Below are positions 6,244-11,672 of a stretch of DNA of 11,672 bases, piece after piece (positions within the stretch are counted from its first letter, which is position 1; every line of letters starts with the position of its first letter). Source of the stretch: Gammaproteobacteria bacterium (GTDB lineage Bacteria; Pseudomonadota; Gammaproteobacteria; HK1). The translations under genes were made by a program, and so were the position numbers. The notes under the pieces were generated by a model. The model did no database searches, was not told where the DNA came from, and saw only the letters and a program-made list of their open reading frames with translations. The stretch is taken from the NCBI GenBank assembly GCA_013042035.1, contig JABDQX010000029.1, positions 1 to 11,672 of the forward strand, in the 5' to 3' direction.

Positions 6244-7833
6244 TGCCGCCGCCATCAATTCCCGTGTGTAGGCCTCGCGCGGGGCCTGAAAGATATCCTC
6301 GGCAGAACCGTGCTCCACGACACGGCCTTCTTTTATCACCAAAACCTCGTCGCTGAGCGCCCGTACGACTTTGAGATCATGGCTGATGAAGAGATACGCC
6401 AGGCCATGGCGTGCCTGAAGCTCTCGCAGCAGATCGACGATTTGCGCCTGAACCGACATATCCAGGGCGGAAGTGGGTTCGTCCAGAACCAGGAAACGGG
6501 GTTTTAACACCATGGCCCGGGCAATGGCAATACGCTGGCGCTGCCCCCCGGAGAATTCGTGTGGATAGCGGTATCGGCTTTCCGGATCCAGGCGTACTTC
6601 ATCGAGAATCCGTATGACAAGCTCTTCCCGTTTGGCGGCATCGCGTCCTATTCGATGTACAAGCAAACCCTCGGCAATGATTTCTCCTACCGACATTCGC
6701 GGGCTCAGACTGCTGAAGGGATCTTGGAAGACGATCTGCATCTCGCGGCGCAAGGGACGCAGGGTTGTCTGATTGAGCCCCTGGATGTCGCGGCCGGCAT
6801 ACTTGAGGATGCCGCGACTCGTTTCGAGGCGTAATAACGCAAGTCCCAGTGTGGTTTTGCCTGAGCCGCTTTCCCCTACCACGCCAACGGTATGGCCTTC
6901 CCGTACCCGCAACGTGATGCCGTCAACCGCCTTGATGTGCGCCACGGTGCGCCGTAGTATGCCTTTTTTAATGGGGAACCAGACTGATAAATTCTTCGCT
7001 TCCACCAGTGTTCGGGCATTAGGGGCGGCGGAGATCGGATTTCCCCGCGGTTCAGCCGCCAGTAACCGTTGTGTGTAAGGATGTTGTGGTCGCGAGAATA
7101 CCTCGTCAACGAGGCCGGATTCGACGATTTCACCCTGATTCATGACATACACGCGATTGGCAATCGTGCGGACAATACCGAGGTCGTGAGTAATGAACAG
7201 CAACGCCATATCAAAGCGCTTTTGCAACGTGGTGAGCAGTTGCAGAATTTGAATCTGAATGGTGACGTCGAGGGCAGTGGTGGCCTCGTCGGCAATGAGG
7301 AGATCCGGTTCATTGGCCAAGGCCATGGCGATCATGATGCGCTGGCGCTGACCGCCGGATAACTGATGGGGATAGGCAGCAAGACGCTGTATGGGATTGG
7401 TAATGCCAACCTGTTCCAATAAGGCAATGGTTTTTTTACGCGCGGCCATTCTTGACAGTCCTTTGTGGGCCATCATCACCTCGCCGACTTGTTTTTCTAC
7501 CGTGTGCAGCGGGTTTAGCGAGGTCAGAGGTTCCTGGAAAATCATGGAGACGCGGTTGCCGCGTACAGATCGCAGCTGGGATTTGGGGGCGCCGATGAGT
7601 TCTTGTTCCTGAAACACAATGGAGCTACCCGGTGTGTAGATAGCCGGTGGACAGGGTAAAAGCTGTAGGATCGAGAGCGCCATGACGGATTTGCCGGAAC
7701 CGCTTTCACCCACCAAAGCTACGCTTTCGCCCGGCCCCACATGAAGCGATGCCTTCCTAACGGCGGTGATGGAGGTTCCGGGTTGGTGGAATTCAACCCC
7801 AAGGTTAGTGATTTTCAATAGCGGCTTGGGCAT
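6238..7833 (-). CDS. yejF: Peptide ABC transporter ATPase with two ATP-binding domains (YejF type)
   Basis: The 531-residue protein carries two complete ABC domains of the dipeptide/oligopeptide class. The first has Walker A GESGSGKS at 42-49, LSGGQ at 158-162 and Walker B LLIADE at 178-183. The second has Walker A GESGSGKT at 320-327, FSGGQ at 427-431 and Walker B FLVLDE at 447-452. Length and order match E. coli YejF (529 residues), the ATPase of the YejABEF importer that takes up peptides including microcin C. Fused tandem oligopeptide ATPases of the GsiA type are a related alternative. The ATG at 7831-7833 has a weak CGAG about 8 bases upstream. No binding protein or permease gene lies beside it: panD diverges on one side and ccoS converges on the other, so it appears monocistronic. 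Confidence 0.87.
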   Translation of the reverse strand: MPKPLLKITNLGVEFHQPGTSITAVRKASLHVGPGESVALVGESGSGKSVMALSILQLLPCPPAIYTPGSSIVFQEQELIGAPKSQLRSVRGNRVSMIFQEPLTSLNPLHTVEKQVGEVMMAHKGLSRMAARKKTIALLEQVGITNPIQRLAAYPHQLSGGQRQRIMIAMALANEPDLLIADEATTALDVTIQIQILQLLTTLQKRFDMALLFITHDLGIVRTIANRVYVMNQGEIVESGLVDEVFSRPQHPYTQRLLAAEPRGNPISAAPNARTLVEAKNLSVWFPIKKGILRRTVAHIKAVDGITLRVREGHTVGVVGESGSGKTTLGLALLRLETSRGILKYAGRDIQGLNQTTLRPLRREMQIVFQDPFSSLSPRMSVGEIIAEGLLVHRIGRDAAKREELVIRILDEVRLDPESRYRYPHEFSGGQRQRIAIARAMVLKPRFLVLDEPTSALDMSVQAQIVDLLRELQARHGLAYLFISHDLKVVRALSDEVLVIKEGRVVEHGSAEDIFQAPREAYTRELMAAAL

Positions 7834-7843
7834 GATTTTTCTC

Positions 7844-7884
7844 GATAATTTTGATCTGCAATCATGTTGCGCTGCAAAATTATC
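7844..7884. repeat. 41-bp centred palindrome in the yejF/panD divergent region
   Basis: GATAATTTTG (7844-7853) is the exact reverse complement of CAAAATTATC (7875-7884), and inside GCAA (7858-7861) pairs with TTGC (7867-7870), all sharing one centre at 7864. It lies 10 bases before the yejF start and 11 bases before the panD -35 box. On the minus strand the outer arm contains GATAAT, one base from a consensus -10 box for yejF. It may be an operator or a leader hairpin. Confidence 0.55.
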
Positions 7885-7895
7885 ACGAATATGGC

Positions 7896-7924
7896 TTGAA
7901 TGACTATTTTATTTGCCGCATAAT
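7896..7924 (+). promoter_or_regulatory. Predicted sigma-70 promoter of panD
   Basis: TTGAAT at 7896-7901 and CATAAT at 7919-7924 are separated by exactly 17 bases; they match the -35 and -10 consensus at 4 and 5 of 6 positions. Transcription would start near 7931, leaving a leader of about 36 bases before the panD ATG. Confidence 0.65.
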
Positions 7925-7966
7925 TTCGGCCCTTTCCTTATTATGGGTTCTAGGGGGAACCGCTAT

Positions 7967-8347
7967 ATGCATCTGACCATGCTCAAGGCAAAATTACATA
8001 ATGCCCGCGTTACGCACTCTGAACTCGAATACGATGGTTCTTGTGCTATTGATGCGGGGTTGCTCCGGGCTACGGGCATCCGAGAGTACGAGCAAATCCA
8101 GGTTTATAACGTAACCAATGGGGAGCGTTTTACCACGTATGTTATCTTGGGTGAGGAAGGCTCGGGCATTATCTCGGTAAACGGTGCCGCCGCCCACAAG
8201 GCAAATCCAGGCGATCGCGTGATCATTTGCGCGTATGCGAGTATGGATCAAAACGAGGCTGCTCGCTTCAAACCCACACTTGCCTACCTAAATGAGCAAA
8301 ATCGCATTAGTCGCATGCGAAATGCGATCCCACTGCAGGCCGCCTGA
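7967..8347 (+). CDS. panD: Aspartate 1-decarboxylase precursor
   Basis: PanD decarboxylates L-aspartate to beta-alanine for pantothenate and coenzyme A synthesis. The protein is 126 residues, the same length as E. coli PanD. It shows MLKAKLHNARVTH at the start, the self-cleavage site YDGS with Gly24-Ser25 (Ser25 becomes the pyruvoyl cofactor), then VYNVTNGERF and SVNGAAAH. Cleavage gives a beta chain of 24 and an alpha chain of about 102 residues. The ATG at 7967 is chosen because a GGGGG Shine-Dalgarno (7953-7957) lies 9 bases upstream and the length then fits the family; a TTG at 7913 would add 18 non-conserved residues and lies in the promoter. panB and panC are not adjacent. The gene has its own promoter and terminator, so it is a single-gene unit. 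Confidence 0.96.
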   Translation: MHLTMLKAKLHNARVTHSELEYDGSCAIDAGLLRATGIREYEQIQVYNVTNGERFTTYVILGEEGSGIISVNGAAAHKANPGDRVIICAYASMDQNEAARFKPTLAYLNEQNRISRMRNAIPLQAA

Positions 8348-8381
8348 TCGGAAAAGCAACGTTCTCGGGTTTCTTTCATGA

Positions 8382-8415
8382 CTGTTGGCTCCGCGAAGTG
8401 GAGCCAACAGGTTTT
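8382..8415 (+). terminator. Rho-independent terminator of panD
   Basis: CTGTTGGCTCC (8382-8392) and GGAGCCAACAG (8400-8410) form a perfect 11-bp stem with a 7-base loop, followed by GTTTT. It stands 35 bases after the panD stop, in the gap where panD and aspS converge. The minus-strand side has no T-run, so it is directed at panD. Confidence 0.82.
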
Positions 8416-8445
8416 GTGAGACCGGTTGCGTTACCTGGCCGTCGC

Positions 8446-10233
8446 TTAGGATACCTTCGGGAAATCCGCGCTTCGTACTCGGATTCCAAGTTCTCGCAGT
8501 TGTCGCTCGTCCGCTATCGCGGGGGCATCCGTGAGTGGGCAGTGGGCGGTTTGTGTCTTGGGGAAGGCGATTACCTCCCGAATAGACGAGGCACCGGTCA
8601 TCAGCATCGCAATTCGATCCAGGCCGAATGCGATACCGCCGTGGGGCGGGCAGCCGTGGGTGAGCGCTTCCAGTAGGAAGCCGAAACGCTGTTTTGCCTC
8701 TTCTTCGTCGATCCCGAGGATCCGAAAAATCGCAAGTTGCATTTCGGATCGGTGGATACGTATCGAACCTCCCCCAATCTCCGTGCCGTTCAATACCATA
8801 TCATAGGCCTGTGAATGGCAATCTCGAGGGGCCACCTCCAGTAGTTCTGTGTTGTCCGTGGCAGGTGCTGTAAAGGGATGGTGTTGCGCTGTCCAGCGCT
8901 GCTCATTCTCGTTCCAGGCAAACATGGGGAAATTGACTACCCACAAGGGGCGCCATCCGTATTCGACAAGCCCAAGATCATGACCGATATGCACTCGCAA
9001 TGCGGCCATGGATTCATTGACGGTTTTCTCTTTTCCTGCTCCAAAGAAGATCAGATCACCGTTTTGGGCATTCGTCCGGCTCACGATCCCGGCAAGTGCC
9101 TCATCGGGCAGGAATTTCACAATGGGTGATTGCAGTCCTTCGCGGCCTGCCTGTGTATCGTTGACCTTGATATAGGCAAGGCCTTTTGCGCCATAAATAC
9201 CGACGAATTCCGTATACTTGTCGATAGCCGAACGTGGGATCTCACCGCCATTGGGAATTCGCAATGCGGCGACCCGACCTCGCGGGTCATTGGCCGGATC
9301 CGAAAATACCTTGAAGGTTACGGACGCCATCAGATCGCTTACTTCCACCAGCTCCAATGGAATACGAAGGTCGGGCCTGTCGGTTCCATATCGAGCCATG
9401 GCTACCTGGTAGGTCAGGCGTGGAAATGGATTGGGAAGCTGTATCTCAAGAACCTTGGCGAATACCTGCCTCATCATGCTTTCCATCAGCGTCATGATGT
9501 CGTCTTCGGTCAGAAACGATGCCTCAATATCCAGCTGCGTGAATTCCGGTTGCCGGTCAGCGCGTAGATCCTCATCTCGGAAACAGCGCACAATCTGATA
9601 GTAGCGCTCTAATCCACTCATCATCAGAAGCTGTTTGAATAGCTGCGGTGACTGGGGCAACGCGAAAAATCGCCCCTTATGGGTTCGGCTAGGCACCAGA
9701 TAGTCGCGAGCACCTTCCGGGGTTGCCCGTGTCAGCATGGGCGTTTCTATGTCCAGGAAGCCGTGCTCGTCGAGGAATCTGCGCAGCACTCGGGTAATGT
9801 GGGCGCGGATCGATAATTTTTGCTGCATGAACGGCCTGCGCAGATCCAGGTAGCGGAATTTAAGCCGCGTCTCTTCATGAACGTCTTCGTCGTCGATATG
9901 GAAGGGCGGTGTTTGGGCTTTGTTGAGGATAACGAGCTTTTTCCCCAGGATCTCCACCGCGCCGGTCGGCATATCAGGATTTTCCGTACCATCCGGTCGA
10001 GCACGCACTTTACCCTCGACCTGGATCACAAATTCACTTCGCACTTGTTCGGCGACATGAAATGCTTCACTTTCAGCCACGGGATCGAACACCACCTGTA
10101 CGATGCCCTCCCGGTCTCTAAGATCGATAAAAACAACACCACCGTGGTCCCGTCGCCGATGAACCCATCCGCAGGCAACAACGTGTTCGTCAATAAGCGA
10201 TTGGTTGATTTCTCCACAAAATCGTGTTCGCAT
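8446..10233 (-). CDS. aspS: Aspartyl-tRNA synthetase, bacterial type
   Basis: The 595-residue protein charges tRNA with aspartate. The N-terminal anticodon-binding OB domain begins MRTRFCGEINQ and contains CGWVHRRRDHGG at 21-32. The class II catalytic domain has motif 2 FRDEDLRADRQPEF at 218-231 and motif 3 GIAFGLDR at 532-539. A GAD insertion domain of bacterial AspRS lies between them (roughly residues 285-425). Length agrees with E. coli AspRS (590). Position 30 is His followed by GlyGly, where E. coli has Leu-Gly-Ser. His here, with Gly82 in RPDG, resembles non-discriminating AspRS enzymes that also charge tRNA-Asn. The ATG at 10231-10233 has AGGA about 11 bases upstream. It follows the DUF502 gene with a 56-base gap, so the two are probably co-transcribed. 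Confidence 0.97.
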   Translation of the reverse strand: MRTRFCGEINQSLIDEHVVACGWVHRRRDHGGVVFIDLRDREGIVQVVFDPVAESEAFHVAEQVRSEFVIQVEGKVRARPDGTENPDMPTGAVEILGKKLVILNKAQTPPFHIDDEDVHEETRLKFRYLDLRRPFMQQKLSIRAHITRVLRRFLDEHGFLDIETPMLTRATPEGARDYLVPSRTHKGRFFALPQSPQLFKQLLMMSGLERYYQIVRCFRDEDLRADRQPEFTQLDIEASFLTEDDIMTLMESMMRQVFAKVLEIQLPNPFPRLTYQVAMARYGTDRPDLRIPLELVEVSDLMASVTFKVFSDPANDPRGRVAALRIPNGGEIPRSAIDKYTEFVGIYGAKGLAYIKVNDTQAGREGLQSPIVKFLPDEALAGIVSRTNAQNGDLIFFGAGKEKTVNESMAALRVHIGHDLGLVEYGWRPLWVVNFPMFAWNENEQRWTAQHHPFTAPATDNTELLEVAPRDCHSQAYDMVLNGTEIGGGSIRIHRSEMQLAIFRILGIDEEEAKQRFGFLLEALTHGCPPHGGIAFGLDRIAMLMTGASSIREVIAFPKTQTAHCPLTDAPAIADERQLRELGIRVRSADFPKVS

Positions 10234-10289
10234 TGGGGGGTATCCTGATGTTTTTGGGAAAGGTTGAATTGCGCGATGGGTAGAATAGT

Positions 10290-10958
10290 CTATTGCTTCT
10301 TGGCCTGGAACGCATGTGCGCAGTCATGCTTGGCGTCGGCCCCGCCCTCTGTTTCCTTGGCCCATTTTGGAACCGCAACGCCCATGGATATGATGAGTTT
10401 CAGTCCCTCATCGACACTCATGTCGAGTTCGCAGATATCTTCTGTCGGTACCAGCAATACAAATCCGGAGGTTGGGTTCGGTGTGGTGGGTACGAATACA
10501 GCAATGACTTCACGACCGGTTCTGGCCTGGACCTCGCCGAGCCCGGTTCCCGTCATGAAAGCAAGACACCACAGGCCCCGGCGTGGATATTCAATCAATA
10601 CGACTTTTCGGAATGATTTGCCGTCACTGGTGAAAACGGTTTCCACCACCTGCTTGACACCTAGATAGATGCTTCGTACCAGAGGGATGTGCGTTAGCAA
10701 GGATTCCCATAACGCAATCAGACGCCGCCCCAACAAGTTGGCGACAACAACGCCGGTAATGCCAACCACCGCCAGTGACAGTAGAAGCCCAAGCCCCGGC
10801 ACATGAAAACCCAGTAGGACATCAGGTCTCCATGCCGAAGGGAGCAGCAAGAGGGTGCGATCCATCGCATCCACCAATAATTTGAGAACAAGTACTGTTA
10901 CACCCAGCGGTAGCCAGACAAGCAGACCTGCAATCAGGTATTTGCGTAGCGTGGACAT
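10290..10958 (-). CDS. DUF502 family membrane protein
   Basis: The 222-residue protein has two hydrophobic helices (about 7-29 and 54-76) separated by a short polar stretch. A soluble domain follows with HIPLVRSIYLGVKQVVETV, a second region VVLIEYPRRGLWCLAFMTG, and VFVPTTPNPTSGFVLLVP. These are hallmarks of DUF502, a widespread family of inner-membrane proteins without an established bacterial function; plant relatives are the COV/LCV membrane proteins. The C-terminus (WAKETEGGADAKHD onward) is polar. The ATG at 10956-10958 has AAGG close upstream. In many beta/gammaproteobacteria a DUF502 gene sits between an fmdB-type gene and aspS, as here. A miniature element ends up 18 bases upstream of its start codon, within what was probably its link to fmdB. 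Confidence 0.88.
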   Translation of the reverse strand: MSTLRKYLIAGLLVWLPLGVTVLVLKLLVDAMDRTLLLLPSAWRPDVLLGFHVPGLGLLLSLAVVGITGVVVANLLGRRLIALWESLLTHIPLVRSIYLGVKQVVETVFTSDGKSFRKVVLIEYPRRGLWCLAFMTGTGLGEVQARTGREVIAVFVPTTPNPTSGFVLLVPTEDICELDMSVDEGLKLIISMGVAVPKWAKETEGGADAKHDCAHAFQAKKQ

Positions 10959-10976
10959 TTTTTGCCTTGTTACTAA

Positions 10977-11159
10977 GAGCGTGTCTGAAAAATCCCCGGT
11001 CTACCGCAGTGGTCCCCGAATTGTGGCCCACTGCGCTGCGAAAGAGCGGGAAATCGCGTCATGTGGCTCGCTACACTCCCCGATTTTTTACTTTCCGCGC
11101 CTTGCGGGACCGCAATCAGGCTACCGCTTCGCGACGACCAGAAATTTTCAGACACCCTC
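10977..11159. mobile_element. 183-bp MITE-like element, copy 1
   Basis: The left end GAGCGTGTCTGAAAA (from 10977) and the reverse complement of the right end, GAGGGTGTCTGAAAA (11145-11159), match at 14 of 15 positions. TAA stands directly outside both ends (10974-10976 and 11160-11162), which looks like a target-site duplication; CTAA is possible if the right end is one base shorter. Inside, CGCAGTGG (11005-11012) pairs with CCACTGCG (11028-11035). There is no plausible transposase frame, so it is non-autonomous. The 3-4 bp TAA/CTAA duplication is compatible with IS5-family insertion, but the family is an inference. It separates fmdB from the DUF502-aspS pair. A second copy begins at 11641. 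Confidence 0.75.
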
Positions 11160-11165
11160 TAAGAG

Positions 11166-11242
11166 CGCGAAAACTAAAGCGAGATATTCTCATGGTATTA
11201 CAGTTAGATATAGATGCTAACCATCTCGCTTTAGTTTTTGCG
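11166..11242. repeat. Long inverted repeat downstream of fmdB
   Basis: Positions 11166-11185 and 11223-11242 are inverted copies matching at 19 of 20 positions, with AAAACTAAAGCGAGAT perfect, around a 37-base AT-rich spacer. It begins seven bases after the right end of the 183-bp element and ends 12 bases after the fmdB stop. It may serve as a terminator for fmdB, since the arms contain T-rich stretches on both strands, but the spacer is long for that. It could also be another small element. Confidence 0.6.
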
Positions 11243-11254
11243 TAGTTAATATTT

Positions 11255-11554
11255 TCAGCCGTCGGCGCTTTTCGACTTGCTCTCTGAGGTCGAAGTATCT
11301 GTTTTTGCACTGCTTTTGGTGCTGTCAGAACTTTTCTGCTTCCCTTGTTCGTCGGCAGGCTTTGATTTGCCTTTATTCTTGAAGTCTGTTTCGTACCATC
11401 CGGTTCCCTTGAGACGAAAGGATGCGGCCGAAATCAGTCTGCGCAGGGATGGCTTATTGCAAGCAGGGCAATCCTGTAGCGGAAGATCATTGATCTTCTG
11501 AAGAACTTCAATGCGATGGGCGCATTGGGAACACTCGTATTCGTAAATCGGCAT
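11255..11554 (-). CDS. FmdB-family zinc-ribbon protein
   Basis: The 99-residue protein begins MPIYEYECSQC, with Cys pairs CSQC at 8-11 and CPAC at 29-32 forming a small zinc ribbon. It continues RRLISAASFRLKGTGWYETDFK, the full signature of the FmdB regulatory-protein family (CxxC_CxxC_SSSS class). From about residue 60 the chain is a low-complexity Lys/Ser/Thr/Asp tail, probably disordered. The name comes from a putative regulator of formamidase; the role in most bacteria is unknown. The ATG at 11552-11554 has only a weak GAAAAG upstream. It normally heads an fmdB-DUF502-aspS cluster, but here an inverted repeat and a miniature element follow it, and a second copy of that element starts 86 bases upstream. 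Confidence 0.92.
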   Translation of the reverse strand: MPIYEYECSQCAHRIEVLQKINDLPLQDCPACNKPSLRRLISAASFRLKGTGWYETDFKNKGKSKPADEQGKQKSSDSTKSSAKTDTSTSESKSKSADG

Positions 11555-11586
11555 AGCTTTTCTACCGTAAAAAATAACACATGCGA

Positions 11587-11615
11587 TAGATAAGGGCGAA
11601 TCGCCCGGTTTTCAA
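11587..11615 (-). promoter_or_regulatory. Candidate promoter of fmdB with a palindrome in its spacer
   Basis: On the minus strand TTGAAA (11610-11615) is a good -35 box, and TATCTA (11587-11592) lies 17 bases downstream as a poor -10 box (about half the consensus). The spacer holds GGGCGAATCGCCC (11594-11606), a 5-bp inverted repeat that could bind a regulator. The call is weak because of the -10 box. Confidence 0.3.
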
Positions 11616-11640
11616 GTATTGTAAGCGCCTGTTATCCTAA

Positions 11641-11672
11641 GAGCGTGTCTGAAAAATCCCCAGTCTACTGCG
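11641..11672. mobile_element. MITE-like element, copy 2 (partial, cut by window end)
   Basis: The last 32 bases match the left end of the 183-bp element at 29 of 32 positions, in the same orientation, and are again preceded by TAA (11638-11640). The right end lies outside the window. Together with copy 1 it brackets fmdB. Confidence 0.75.

Noticed and set aside
7913..7966. Longer PanD starting at TTG 7913
   Set aside because: It would place the start inside the predicted -10 region and add residues absent from the family; the ATG at 7967 gives the standard 126 residues.
9130..9567. 145-codon plus-strand open frame within aspS
   Set aside because: It lies fully antisense to a clearly real aspS and its translation has no recognisable domain or good ribosome site.
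10973..11155. 60-codon minus-strand open frame inside the 183-bp element as a transposase remnant
   Set aside because: The translation shows no transposase motif or other recognisable pattern, and the frame is too short to judge.

Overview
The window reads as chromosomal housekeeping DNA of a beta- or gammaproteobacterium. The evidence is the rpmA-obg-proB-rpsT neighbourhood, a PanD of exactly E. coli length, an FmdB / DUF502 / AspRS block, and cbb3-oxidase maturation genes (ccoI, ccoS). Base composition looks moderate (about half G+C by eye). The species cannot be named from the sequence.

Layout. 1-198: 3' end of rpmA, an AT-rich palindromic repeat and a strong terminator. 322-2714: obg and proB on +, separated by a hairpin. 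2730-3008: rpsT on -, convergent with proB. 3034-3166: a long inverted repeat bounded by 7-bp direct repeats, probably a miniature element. 3241-6243: a tight + operon of a MIF-like tautomerase, the CcoI copper P-type ATPase and CcoS. 6238-7833: a duplicated-domain peptide ABC ATPase (YejF type) on -, whose stop codon shares the palindrome TTATAA with ccoS. 7844-7966: a divergent control region with a 41-bp palindrome and a good panD promoter. 7967-8415: panD and its terminator. 8446-11554, all on -: fmdB, DUF502 membrane protein, aspS. A 183-bp miniature inverted-repeat element lies between fmdB and DUF502, and a second copy starts upstream of fmdB at the window edge.

How the genes relate. 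L27, S20, Obg and AspRS serve ribosomes and translation. ProB starts proline synthesis and PanD makes beta-alanine for coenzyme A. CcoI and CcoS serve copper delivery and assembly of cytochrome cbb3 oxidase, whose structural genes are not in the window. The ABC ATPase has no permease or binding-protein gene beside it.

I see no convincing new multi-gene system. The most interesting signals are in the spaces between genes: two different MITE-like elements, one in two copies flanking fmdB; a long palindrome at the yejF/panD divergence; the ccoI-ccoS overlap; and the pairing of a MIF tautomerase with ccoI. No tRNA, rRNA, CRISPR array or complete transposase gene was seen.
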